Below are positions 1-7,073 of a stretch of 22,962 bases of DNA, one piece after another. The notes beneath the pieces are model-generated. The model saw only the letters and a list, made by a program, of their open reading frames with translations. It was not told the DNA's origin and made no database searches. Source of the DNA: JBBQXY01 sp051004815 (GTDB taxonomy: Bacteria > Chloroflexota > Ktedonobacteria > Ktedonobacterales > Ktedonobacteraceae); assembly GCA_051004815.1 (NCBI GenBank), contig JBPCJY010000184.1, positions 1 through 22,962 of the forward strand, read 5' to 3'. The translations under genes and the position numbers were made by a program. The stretch's first letter is position 1, and each line of letters opens with the position of its first letter.

Positions 1-221
1 CTCTTGGTCTCTCGTGACGTGAGCTGTATGCGTCTCTTCCGTTTTGCCATCATCCCCTTCTCTCTTCTTAACAACACTGCCTCGTCAGAGGTTCTGTTTT
101 TCTTTCCCCGAATTATTGAGATGATACATTCCAACCCTACGCAAACCCTTTAAAATGCATGAGATGATGACGTTGATTCAGAGCTTTGACATCACAAGGG
201 CGACAAGGTGTAAAACCTAGT
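1..221. other. Non-coding flank at window start
   Basis: No convincing coding region is visible here: there is no ORF with a ribosome-binding site, and the short frames look random. The right boundary is the outer end of the 25-bp inverted repeat of the adjacent insertion sequence. It may be the 3' flank of a gene outside the window. I see no RNA gene or CRISPR-type repeat in it. Confidence 0.5.
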
Positions 222-246
222 GGTAGCGTATCCTTCTCTAAGGGTG
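222..246 (+). repeat. Left terminal inverted repeat of the first IS
   Basis: This 25-nt sequence, starting GGTAGCGTATCCTTC, is the exact reverse complement of 1700-1724. It defines the left end of the element; a purine-rich leader follows before the transposase start. Confidence 0.92.
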
Positions 247-349
247 CAGAAAAGGAGGAGGAAAGAAAGGGAAAAAGAGAACTGAAGAGCCTCTTTGTGG
301 TACAGTAGGTTTATTCCACAAATCTACGCCACAAGGAGTCTTCAGCGTC

Positions 350-1708
350 ATGAGTATATACTTGAGCCAAGGGAAATTACAGGGGAAGGCCCGCATCCGC
401 ATCATTCAAGAAGTGCAACAGCAAGCCAAAGCGGCCGTTCTGGGTGCCATCAAACCGGTGATGACCGCCTTTCTGGAAGCCGAACAGCAGGCCAAATTGG
501 GACGCGAGAAAGGGGAACCAAGGCACGTGAGCAGCCAGGCGCGTGAAATTGACTGGCAGTGTGCTCATTGCGGCTGTCACGACGCGAACCACTTTATGCG
601 CGATGGGCATTACCGTCGCACACTGGCCACCGCCTGGGGGCTGGTGGAAGGATTACAGGTCCCTATGCTGGAGTGTCAATGGTGTGGGCATGATGTGATC
701 TGTTGCTATACTATCTTGGAAAAGGGCCAGCGAATGTGGCTAGATGTGGATCAGCAGGTCCTTTTTGGCAGCGGGTTGTGCCAGAGTTTGCGTCACTTGA
801 GTCAACAATGGAGTGCCACCCTGGAAAGCAGTGTGGGGCTGCGCACGATCAATGAGCGCATCAATCAGATTGAGCCTCTGCTTGAGCAAGCCCCCCAGGA
901 ACCGATCACTGCTGTCCCAGCGGTGGTGCAATTTGATGGCATTTGGCTGCGTGAGCAACGCCAAGCGGAGACGATCAAGCTCGACACACGAGGGCGAAAG
1001 CGGCATCAGCGCAGCGGCAAAAAAGTGGTTCTGCTCGTCGCGCTGGGCTTGTGGAGCGATGGCAGTGGCAAACGCGAGATTCTCGATTGGCAGATCGCTG
1101 ACGGGGAAGACAAAGCCTCCTAGGAAACGCTCGTCCATCGGCTCTGGAAACGGGGGCTCCGGCCTGAGAACGGGCTACAAGCAGTGATCAGGGATGGGTG
1201 TGGGAAGTTAGGCGAGGCCTTGGCCTACGTCTATGGAACTAGCGTGATCGAACAACGCTGCATCTTTCACAAATTGCGCAATGTCTCTGACAAATGCCGT
1301 GAGGATCTCAAAGGGGATGCCCACAAGGAGACACGAAAGCACCTGCTCGAGCAGGCCAGTGCCATCTATCAAGCGGAGAGTGTTGCTCAAGCCCGAACGC
1401 GCTTGGCCACCTGTGTCGACACCTGGCACGCCCGAAGCCCGAAAGCCGTCGCTGCGCTCCAGCGCGACTTTGAGCAGACCATTGCCTACTACCAGTTAGA
1501 TGGCGTGGTACGCGAACTCGTACGCACCACCTCGCTGTTGGAACGCACCAATCGCAAGTTGCGCCAAGTGTGTTGCTTTGGCAGTCCAACGGGAGCGGAG
1601 GTGACCATCTTTTTGCAGGTCAAGCGACTCAATGCCCGCTGGTCGAAGAAGACCTGGTGGGAGATCTCCCAACTCCTCTTCTTCGATTTCCTCACACTCC
1701 ACCCTTAG
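350..1708 (+). pseudogene. Mutator-type (IS256 superfamily) DDE transposase, split by one in-frame TAG
   Basis: Two open stretches, 350-1123 and 1124-1708, lie in the same frame and are separated only by TAG at 1121-1123 (codon 258). Together they make a 452-codon transposase. The N-terminal part has a zinc ribbon: C71-x2-C74 and C109-x2-C112. The RNase-H-like core has the first Asp in VQFDGIWL (D196), the second in VIRDGCG (D282) and the Glu in LLERTNRKLRQ (E398). An RCIFHKLRNV motif in the insertion domain is typical of mutator-type enzymes. The stop separates the first Asp from the other two catalytic residues, so neither fragment can be active alone. Coding continues without a break on both sides of the stop, so a point mutation (for example TGG to TAG) is likely. 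The start at 350 follows AAGGAG with a long spacer of about 10 nt. Suppression at the TAG is possible but there is no sign of it. Confidence 0.85.
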
Positions 1709-1724
1709 AGAAGGATACGCTACC
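1700..1724 (-). repeat. Right terminal inverted repeat of the first IS
   Basis: This is the perfect 25-nt inverted copy of 222-246. The transposase stop codon TAG (1706-1708) lies within it, an economical arrangement common in compact insertion sequences. Confidence 0.92.
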
Positions 1725-1862
1725 GGGAAAATGGACAGGTTGCAAAGGGAATGCGACGGTGATAGGCTATAGTATACGTGTCTCCCAGTAGTGCTTCAGC
1801 TTTGATATGGTCTTTTTTTCAGAGCCATCCTCTCACCGGAAGAAAATGAAGGAGCAAACGCT

Positions 1863-2254
1863 ATGGTTTCCAAGCAATCCTTTTTTCCTGGAGAGCTCCT
1901 TCTCCAGACACTCTTCAAGAATCGTTACTTCATCGTGAGCAAGGTTGGTGCAGGTGGCTTCGGCTCGGTTTACAAGGCCAGGGACATACAGAGCGGTGAT
2001 CGCCTCGTTGCGGTCAAGGAAGTGAGTTTCCAGGGCCTCCATCCACAGGCGATGATTGAAGTCACCGCGGCCTTTCAGCGTGAAGTCAGCGTGTTATCGC
2101 AACTGGATCATCCCAATCTGCCACGCGTCTATGAGCACTTTCAGACCCTTGGACATTGGTACCTGGTCATGGACTTCATCGCAGGCGAAACCCTTGAGCA
2201 ATACCAGAGCAAAACATCCAACGGACGCCTTCTTCTCAGCGAAGTACTCGATAT
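1863..2254 (+). pseudogene. Ser/Thr protein kinase, N-terminal fragment (disrupted by IS21 element)
   Basis: This is the N-lobe of a eukaryotic-type (Hanks) Ser/Thr kinase. The glycine-rich loop is VGAGGFGSVYKARD (about residues 28-41), the ATP-binding Lys is in AVKEV (K52), and the alphaC region is FQREVSVLSQLDHPNLPR. The start ATG follows AAGGAG with an 8-nt spacer (GGAGCAAACGCT). Coding runs to residue I131, where the IS21 element begins; in the disrupted allele, translation would read 15 codons into the IS and stop at 2300. The C-lobe with all catalytic motifs lies on the far side of the element (4663-5216). Precise removal of the element plus one ATAT copy rejoins the halves as V-L-D-I-G-L-Q-L, a 313-residue soluble kinase without membrane segment or sensor domain. 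As it stands the fragment cannot phosphorylate anything. Confidence 0.93.
2251..2254. repeat. Target-site duplication (ATAT), left copy
   Basis: ATAT immediately precedes the IS21 left end at 2255 and is repeated at 4663-4666 immediately after the right end. A 4-bp duplication is within the 4-8 bp range known for IS21-family elements. One copy belongs to the original kinase codons for Asp130 and Ile131 (GAT ATA). Confidence 0.88.
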
Positions 2255-2266
2255 TGTCAAGGCCAA
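2255..2266 (+). repeat. IS21 left terminal inverted repeat
   Basis: TGTCAAGGCCAA pairs with the right-end TTGGCTTCTACA at 4651-4662 (9 of 12 matches). It begins with TGT, and the next TTGACCCA repeat lies 7 nt further in. Confidence 0.85.
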
Positions 2267-2314
2267 CGTACTTTTGACCCATTTCGACAACTTGAAATGA
2301 ACCCACCCAGATAG

Positions 2315-2520
2315 TCATCAGAGAGAACGCTCGTTTTTTTGCAGTGAACGTGTATCCACCTGATCTGTTGAGCAATGGCGGTGCAACGTGTACCATTTCT
2401 GCGAGCCTGCTATCAAGGTCGCTGCGTTGCACTGCGCTCTCTTGACAGCAGGCTCGCAGAAATGGTCTGACCAATACGCCCATTGCTTTTTCAAAAAAAC
2501 ATGCTGTTTTTCCCTCATGA
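2315..2520. repeat. ~206-bp imperfect palindrome in the IS21 non-coding left end
   Basis: The core arms 2392-2417 and 2441-2466 are 26 nt long and match at 25 positions (starting ACCATTTCTGCGAGCCTGCT), with a 23-nt loop. Further matching blocks lie outside: AGCAATGG (2371-2378) against CCATTGCT (2480-2487), GTTTTTTTG (2333-2341) against CAAAAAAAC (2492-2500), and TCAT against ATGA at the outer tips. The left arm has about 25-30 nt of extra sequence. It lies between the IS left end and the istB stop codon. It may be a strong transcription terminator/attenuator protecting the element, or a nested MITE-like insertion; I see no clear duplication around it. Confidence 0.75.
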
Positions 2521-2549
2521 AAGGTGCATGAGGAACGGAAAATCTCCTG

Positions 2550-3329
2550 CTAGTCAGCAGAGAGGGGTGCCACTTTGGTGGTGCCTCCTTTCGTTGGTGC
2601 GGTCACCAGACGATCCTTCATACGGTACGACTTGCCATTGATCGTGAGGACTTCGGCATGATGGAGCAATCGATCAAGCAAGGCGGTTGCGAGAACCTCA
2701 TCATTCATGAGCGTTCCCCATTGTGCAAAACTGGTATTGCTGGTGAGAATGGTTGAGCCTCGTTCATAGCGTTCACGCACCAGTTCAAAGAGTCGATTGG
2801 CTTGCGGCGAGGAAAGATTGGTGTACCCCACTTCGTCAATCACTAACACCTGTGGCGCAATGTAGCGACGAAGCCGTGCTTTGAGCGCGTGTTGTTGGCT
2901 GGCCACCTCCAAATCTTCCACCAGCTCCGTTAGCGTGCTGAATAAGACGGAATAGTCTGCCGTGAGGGCTTTTTCTGCCAAACTGAGGGCTAAATGCGTT
3001 TTCCCCACTCCCGGTGGTCCTAAAAAGATCACATTGGAGTGGGTCCGCACAAACGACAGGTCTGCTAATTCACGTAGCTGTCGTTCATTGAGCGACGGCT
3101 GGAACGAAAAATCGAAGGCCTCCAGCGTTTTGCTCACGGGAAGACGTGCCGCTTTTCGTCGATTCTGATGAGCCGTCTGGGTGCGTGCTTCCACTTCCAG
3201 CGAAAGCACTCGCCTCAAAAAGGCGTCATAGGTGAGGCTGTGAAGCCGTGCCTCCTCCATCAAATGCGCTAGATGCGCTTCCACATACTTGAGGTGGAGC
3301 GTTTTCAAGAGCTCTGGAATCTCGTTCAT
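2550..3329 (-). CDS. istB: IS21-family transposition helper ATPase IstB
   Basis: The gene encodes a 259-residue AAA+ (DnaA-related) ATPase that assembles on DNA and assists the IstA transposase in target capture. Walker A is GPPGVGKT at about residues 104-111 and Walker B is VLVIDEVG at about 161-168. The N-terminal helical region (about 1-70) is the family's IstA/DNA interaction segment. Length is normal for IstB. Its ATG overlaps the istA stop codon in an ATGA arrangement, so the two are translationally coupled and transcribed together towards the IS left end. The C-terminus is Thr/Lys-rich and unremarkable. No frameshift is visible, so the protein is probably functional. Confidence 0.95.
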   Translation of the reverse strand: MNEIPELLKTLHLKYVEAHLAHLMEEARLHSLTYDAFLRRVLSLEVEARTQTAHQNRRKAARLPVSKTLEAFDFSFQPSLNERQLRELADLSFVRTHSNVIFLGPPGVGKTHLALSLAEKALTADYSVLFSTLTELVEDLEVASQQHALKARLRRYIAPQVLVIDEVGYTNLSSPQANRLFELVRERYERGSTILTSNTSFAQWGTLMNDEVLATALLDRLLHHAEVLTINGKSYRMKDRLVTAPTKGGTTKVAPLSAD

Positions 3330-4558
3330 TGCGCTATCTCCTGGCTGAAGAGCTGATCATAGTCCGCTAAATTCCGGATTTCCACCGAGGGAGGTGTGAT
3401 GTGATGCCCAAGGGGTTGTTCCAGTTTGCGCAAGGAACCGGTCGGCGACACCTTGCGAAATTGGTCAGGGTGCGGCACCATCTCTTGGGAACGCGGACGT
3501 TTGGAAAGGGTAGCAAGCAGTTTCCCTTTCGCAAACACGCGCAATTGCCGTTGTCGTTCCCGTACTTGCACCACGGAACCCGCCACAGGAGGGTCAGCAG
3601 GTAAGCCATAGAGCACCCCATCATAGGATACAAAACCATCCCAACTGACCTTCCGTTCTTCGGCTCCGAAGTGCTCCCACGCATAGTCCGTGGGCAAAGG
3701 GCTCAACTGTTCTTCGACCCACATATCCATGGGGATGCGTCCAGTGGTGCGATGCACCTTCTGATTGAGTCGATCGCACCACGCTTGTGCTTGTTCATTG
3801 AGATCATCAATCGTGCTAAAGCGCACACCAGGCCAGAAGGCATCTTTGATTACCCCAACACTGCGCTCGACTTTCCCTTTCGTTTGGGGTTTGTACGGCT
3901 TGCAGACGCGAGGAGCAATGCCCAGACACGCGGCAAAGTCAGCAAAGATGGGATTCCAGATTGGTGTTTTGCCATCCATCTGCAAAAAGACACTCTTCAT
4001 GCGATCAGTGAGGGCGGCTTGTGGCAAACCCTCGAAATATTCAAAGGCCGCCATCAGACAACGGATCATGGTCGGTGTATCACAGCGTTTCACAAAGGTG
4101 ACGAAACGCATGCGCGAATATCCCAGGATGGCCACAAACCCATAGAGCTTGTGCTCGTGGCCATCCTTCTCGTAATGGAATTCGCCCCAATCATATTGCA
4201 TCTGCTCACCCGGTTTAGTTTCATAGCGCTGGATTGGGTACTGGCCGACCTTTGCGGGACGCAAGGTCTGCACATAGGCTTTGATTGTCGAAAGACCACC
4301 GCTATATCCTTGTGTTTGCAAGCGTGAAAACATCACCTCACAATTGGACAAGTGATCTTCGGTCATCCAGCGACGGATTTGCCCTTTGTAGGCATCGAGA
4401 ATGGAGCCTCGTTTGGGACGAGGAGCTGCAATAGGTTTTCCTCGCAGATAGCGACGAACCGTATTGCGTGCGATACCTACGATGCGTGCAATTTCTCGAA
4501 TGGATTTCCCTTGAGCCGCTAATTCATGTATGGTATTGATCGTGCCACTCCTTATCAT
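3326..4558 (-). CDS. istA: IS21-family transposase IstA
   Basis: The gene encodes a 410-residue DDE transposase. An N-terminal helix-turn-helix (about residues 12-38, AAQGKSIREIARIVGIARN) recognises the element ends. The rve-type catalytic core has D123 (QYDWGEFHY), D185 (LTDRMKSVF) and E231 (GKVERSVG), with 45 residues between the last two. I chose the start at 4558 rather than the longer frame to 4636 because GGGAGG lies 5-6 nt upstream of this ATG and the protein then begins MIRSGTINTIHEL as in relatives; the longer version would run into the terminal repeats. The gene ends in the ATGA overlap with istB. The sequence is uninterrupted, so the element is plausibly autonomous. Confidence 0.95.
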   Translation of the reverse strand: MIRSGTINTIHELAAQGKSIREIARIVGIARNTVRRYLRGKPIAAPRPKRGSILDAYKGQIRRWMTEDHLSNCEVMFSRLQTQGYSGGLSTIKAYVQTLRPAKVGQYPIQRYETKPGEQMQYDWGEFHYEKDGHEHKLYGFVAILGYSRMRFVTFVKRCDTPTMIRCLMAAFEYFEGLPQAALTDRMKSVFLQMDGKTPIWNPIFADFAACLGIAPRVCKPYKPQTKGKVERSVGVIKDAFWPGVRFSTIDDLNEQAQAWCDRLNQKVHRTTGRIPMDMWVEEQLSPLPTDYAWEHFGAEERKVSWDGFVSYDGVLYGLPADPPVAGSVVQVRERQRQLRVFAKGKLLATLSKRPRSQEMVPHPDQFRKVSPTGSLRKLEQPLGHHITPPSVEIRNLADYDQLFSQEIAQ

Positions 4559-4650
4559 GGCTACCTCCCTTGTGTTTAAGATCAACACAAGAGTAGCTCT
4601 TCTTAAGGGGTGGGTCAATTCTTTTTTGGCCTTCATGGGTCAATTATACC

Positions 4651-4662
4651 TTGGCTTCTACA
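4651..4662 (-). repeat. IS21 right terminal inverted repeat
   Basis: TTGGCTTCTACA is the right tip of the element, followed directly by the ATAT duplication. Moving inwards there are two TGGGTCAATT copies 25 nt apart, probable transposase-binding sites. Confidence 0.85.
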
Positions 4663-4666
4663 ATAT
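4663..4666. repeat. Target-site duplication (ATAT), right copy
   Basis: ATAT follows the right tip of the IS21 element and matches 2251-2254. The kinase reading frame resumes directly after it with AGGGCTTCAACTC. Confidence 0.88.
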
Positions 4667-5216
4667 AGGGCTTCAACTCTGTATCGTCCTGGATTACCTG
4701 CATTCACATCAACCGCCCATCGTCTTTCGCGATCTCAAACCTGCCAACGTCATGCGCACTCCAACGGGGCAGCTCTACTTGATCGATTTTGGGATCGCAC
4801 GATACTTCAAGCCAGGACAGGCCAAAGACACCGTCGCCCTTGGTTCACTTGGATATGCCGCACCAGAGCAGTATGGCAAAGCACAAACCACTCCGCGTGC
4901 CGATATCTACAGCTTAGGGGCCGTTTTGCATCAATTACTGACCGCCAAAGATCCCTCAGACGCACCGTTTCGCTTTCTACCACTTCGTCCCAAAAGCCAA
5001 TCCGACCCCGGATCGCTCACCACGAGTATGGTGGATGTGCTGGTGAACAAACTTGAAACACTTATCGCCAGCATGCTCGCTATGGATGTGAACAAAAGAC
5101 CTCCTGATATAGCTGATGTGAAACAGGAGCTACACGAAATAAGCACGCTCTGGTCCGACATCCGCAAGAGCTTCTGGCGACCAAAACTGGGGTATACCCA
5201 AAAAATGCGAAACTAA
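4663..5216 (+). pseudogene. Ser/Thr protein kinase, C-terminal fragment (separated by IS21)
   Basis: This is the C-lobe of the kinase begun at 1863. In the numbering of the rejoined protein, the catalytic loop is VFRDLKPANVM (R152, D153, N158), with Phe in place of the usual His of HRD. The metal-binding motif is IDFGIA (D171) and the activation-segment end is GYAAPEQYG (E198). The alphaF region follows in ADIYSLGAVLHQLL. The protein ends at MRN, with no transmembrane or ligand-binding tail. The open frame continues upstream into the IS (ATG at 4530), but that extension is element sequence read on the wrong strand. A product from it would lack the glycine loop and the ATP-binding Lys. Confidence 0.92.
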
Positions 5217-5264
5217 GGACTTTCTTCTTTTTGCAACGAACCGCACACTATCCTAAACAGGGGG

Positions 5265-5293
5265 TTGACAATCGGATAGTTTAGTGCTAAACT
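5265..5293 (+). promoter_or_regulatory. Predicted promoter of the MarR-family gene
   Basis: A perfect -35 box TTGACA (5265-5270) is followed after 17 nt by TAAACT (5288-5293), a 4-of-6 match to the -10 consensus. The -10 box is embedded in the first operator arm, so repressor binding would block RNA polymerase directly. Confidence 0.65.
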
Positions 5294-5322
5294 TATATCA
5301 GGGTTTAGCACTAAACTATCCG
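5273..5322. promoter_or_regulatory. Double MarR-family operator (20-bp inverted repeat)
   Basis: The arms 5273-5292 and 5303-5322 are perfect reverse complements (20 nt) separated by 10 nt. Each arm holds its own near-palindrome, AGTTTAG-TG-CTAAACT or its inverse, so this is probably two dimer sites about 30 bp apart, on the same face of the helix. It overlaps the predicted promoter of the MarR-family gene at 5352, which indicates autorepression. The same 16-mer recurs at 5783-5798. Confidence 0.8.
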
Positions 5323-5351
5323 AAAAGCAGAAAGAAAAGAGGTCACGAAAG

Positions 5352-5765
5352 ATGCTTCGCACATCGGTACTTGCCTGGTTACGGCTCTACCGCGTCGTCC
5401 AAAAAATTGATCGTGCGCAAAATATGCATCTGCGCTCCTGGGACTTAAACACGGCTCAGTTTGATGTGCTGGCACATGTCGGAGCACATACAAGGATGAC
5501 TCAGCAGGAGTTGGCGGATAGCCTCCTGGTCACGAAGGGCAACATTTCACAGTTGCTCGACCGCATGGAGAAACTCGGCCTACTCAGGCGTTGCCAGGAG
5601 AAGCGAAACAATACCCTGGTTCTTACAGAAAAAGGGCAGCAGCTCTATGACCTTGTTGTCCCGACAACGGAGAAGCTGATCGAAGATCAACTGGCAGTTC
5701 TTTCTCCCGCGGAAGCTGCTGAGCTGCTGAAGCTTGTACGGAAAGTTGATCAATCGCTGCGGTAA
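5352..5765 (+). CDS. MarR-family transcriptional repressor, probably MhqR-like (quinone/electrophile sensing)
   Basis: The 137-residue protein has MarR architecture: an N-terminal dimerisation helix, a winged helix-turn-helix at about residues 48-95 (recognition region VTKGNISQLLDRMEKLGLL, wing RRCQEKRNNTLVLTEKG) and C-terminal dimerisation helices. MarR repressors bind palindromic DNA as dimers and release it on ligand binding or thiol modification. The start ATG follows AGAGGTCACGAAAG. Adjacent to it is an MhqO-type dioxygenase, and identical operators precede both genes, so the pair resembles Bacillus subtilis MhqR/MhqO, which answers methylhydroquinone and catechol stress. The wing lacks the common Asp-Arg-Arg motif, and the only cysteine is C81 in the wing. 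The inducer cannot be read from sequence. Confidence 0.9.
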   Translation: MLRTSVLAWLRLYRVVQKIDRAQNMHLRSWDLNTAQFDVLAHVGAHTRMTQQELADSLLVTKGNISQLLDRMEKLGLLRRCQEKRNNTLVLTEKGQQLYDLVVPTTEKLIEDQLAVLSPAEAAELLKLVRKVDQSLR

Positions 5766-5782
5766 CTCTTTTTTGGCATCTA

Positions 5783-5798
5783 AGTTTAGTGCTAAACT
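5783..5798. promoter_or_regulatory. Third MarR-family operator, upstream of the dioxygenase
   Basis: AGTTTAGTGCTAAACT is palindromic except for its central TG and identical to 5278-5293 within the operator before the MarR-family gene. It lies 45 nt upstream of the dioxygenase start, in the 78-nt gap between the genes. The dioxygenase is therefore probably repressed by the same protein from its own promoter. Confidence 0.78.
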
Positions 5799-5843
5799 CT
5801 TAAATTAGTATGTTGATACGTTCAAAAGCAAAGGAGAAGGAGT

Positions 5844-6821
5844 ATGCAATTAGGCGGACTCCATCATATCACCGCTATCACCGGTGATGCTTCCCTTAAT
5901 GTCGCGTTTTATACGCAGGTACTGGGTCTACACATGGTCAAGAAAACCGTGAATCAGGATGATGTCTCAGCCTATCATCTCTTTTACGGGGATGAATTAG
6001 GTGGCCCTGGCACCGAATTGACGTTTTTTGACTGGCCAATGGCTGGCCCACAGCGACCTGGTGCAGGGACTATCTCTGCTATCGCCTTTGGTGTTCACGG
6101 TCGTGAGGCTCTGGATTGGTGGGTGCAGCGGTTCGAGCACTTCAAGGTGCAGCACGAGGGCATTCAAGAGCGTGGAGATACTAAGAAAGCGGTACTCGCA
6201 TTTCGCGATCCCGAAGGGCAACGTTTAGAATTGGTCGATGATGAAGGGCGGATGAAGAATCAGCCATGGAAAGGAAGCCCTGTGCCAGCAGCAATGGCCA
6301 TTCACGGTCTGTACGCGGTACGGCTCACGGCTAAAGCACTGGCACCCACAGCGAGATTGCTCACCGAAACACTCGGTTTCCGGCAAAGCGGAACCTACCA
6401 GTCGGAGCAGAACAGCACCGTCACGGTCTTTGAAGTGGGGCCAGGAGGTCCTGGAACCGAAGTTCATATAGAGATGCAACCGGAAGCATCCTTTGGGCGT
6501 CCAGGGATCGGGGGCGTTCATCACGTCGCATTCCGCACTCCTGACGACGAAGAACAATTGCAATGGAGGCAGCAGATCGCCAGGAAGATCAGCCAGGTGA
6601 CTCCCGTCATTGACCGATTCTACTTCCACTCGGTCTACTTTCGTGAGCCAGGAGGAGTGTTGTTCGAGATTGCGACCGATGGCCCTGGGTTCGCCACCGA
6701 CGAAGACCCAGAACATCTTGGTGAGCGTTTAGCCCTGCCACCGTTCCTGGAGCCGCATCGGCAAGAGATTGAGGAGAATCTACGCCCCATTCTTCCTTTT
6801 CACCTGGCTACGTTGGGATAA
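5844..6821 (+). CDS. Ring-cleaving dioxygenase, two-domain VOC/glyoxalase fold (MhqO-like)
   Basis: The 325-residue protein has two vicinal-oxygen-chelate modules (about residues 5-135 and 150-280). The N-terminal signature is GGLHHITAITGD, followed by LGLHMVKKTVNQDD and GPGTELTFFDWP, as in the MhqO/YfiE-type putative ring-cleaving dioxygenases. Probable metal ligands are His in the N-terminal LHHIT (H7/H8), His in GVHHVAF (H226/H227) and Glu in GVLFEIATDG (E275). Such enzymes are thought to open hydroquinone or catechol rings with Fe(II) or Mn(II), detoxifying electrophiles. AAAGGAG lies 7-8 nt before the ATG. A copy of the MarR operator upstream links it to the preceding regulator. The last ~45 residues (ERLALPPFLEPHRQEIEENL) form the usual family tail. 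The substrate is inferred from the family only. Confidence 0.9.
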   Translation: MQLGGLHHITAITGDASLNVAFYTQVLGLHMVKKTVNQDDVSAYHLFYGDELGGPGTELTFFDWPMAGPQRPGAGTISAIAFGVHGREALDWWVQRFEHFKVQHEGIQERGDTKKAVLAFRDPEGQRLELVDDEGRMKNQPWKGSPVPAAMAIHGLYAVRLTAKALAPTARLLTETLGFRQSGTYQSEQNSTVTVFEVGPGGPGTEVHIEMQPEASFGRPGIGGVHHVAFRTPDDEEQLQWRQQIARKISQVTPVIDRFYFHSVYFREPGGVLFEIATDGPGFATDEDPEHLGERLALPPFLEPHRQEIEENLRPILPFHLATLG

Positions 6822-6846
6822 AAGCATAGCAGAGCATCTTTCTCAC

Positions 6847-6897
6847 ACATGGAAGACGCCCCAGGTGGTCACTGACCGCCTGGGGCGTCTTCCATGT
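6847..6897. terminator. Long perfect hairpin downstream of the dioxygenase
   Basis: The arms around ATGGAAGACGCCCCAGG and CCTGGGGCGTCTTCCAT are perfectly complementary over 19 bp. The stem continues through a T-G pair and GGTC/GACC to a 3-nt loop, giving about 24 paired positions. It starts 26 nt after the dioxygenase stop codon. There is no U-run on either side, so it could be a factor-assisted terminator, an mRNA 3'-end stabiliser or a small palindromic repeat. Confidence 0.6.
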
Positions 6898-7073
6898 AGC
6901 GCACATTGTGAAGAGTTGAAGCATCCACAAATTTCTCCTCTGTAAGCGTTTCATATGTTGGGAATGGTTTGTAGAAGATGCCTGAGAATAAACCTCAACT
7001 ACTTTTGTTGGCAAGCCCTTCATCCGCGAATTGTTGTACACTTTAAAAGAATATTTTTTTAGCAGAAGGGATA

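Larger units (their letters stand above)
222..1724 (+). mobile_element. Insertion sequence, mutator/IS256-superfamily type, with perfect 25-bp inverted repeats
   Basis: The element is bounded by identical inverted repeats at 222-246 and 1700-1724 (outer end GGTAGCGTATCCTTC), giving 1503 bp. It carries one transposase gene on the plus strand, whose stop codon lies inside the right repeat. The transposase is interrupted by a single in-frame TAG, so this copy is probably not autonomous, although its ends are intact and could be mobilised by a sister copy. I find no obvious target-site duplication: the left flank ends AAACCTAGT and the right flank begins GGGAAAATGG. Family placement rests on the DDE spacing and the C-x2-H motif in the insertion domain. 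ISLre2, ISKra4 and ISH6-like groups remain possible. Confidence 0.85.
2255..4662 (-). mobile_element. IS21-family insertion sequence inserted in a Ser/Thr kinase gene
   Basis: The element is 2408 bp. The left end TGTCAAGGCCAA and the inverted right end TGTAGAAGCCAA match at 9 of 12 positions. Each end has internal repeats typical of IS21: TGGGTCAATT occurs at 4611-4620 and 4636-4645, and the inverted forms TTGACCCA (2274-2281) and a variant TGAACCCA (2298-2305) occur at the left end with about the same 24-25 nt spacing. It carries istA and istB on the minus strand with overlapping stop and start codons. It is flanked by ATAT duplications, and excision restores the host reading frame, so the insertion looks recent. 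Both transposition proteins appear full length, so the element may be active. Confidence 0.95.

Noticed and set aside
3671..4327. 218-codon plus-strand open frame opposite istA
   Set aside because: It is the antisense shadow of the transposase; the composition is unlike a protein family and no ribosome-binding site is present.
4530..4662. Alternative start of the kinase C-terminal half inside the IS
   Set aside because: This stretch is IS21 sequence read on the opposite strand (istA start and terminal repeats). It is not native kinase coding sequence.
6225..6716. 163-codon minus-strand open frame opposite the dioxygenase
   Set aside because: Shadow of a well-supported gene with clear VOC motifs on the other strand; no family resemblance of its own.
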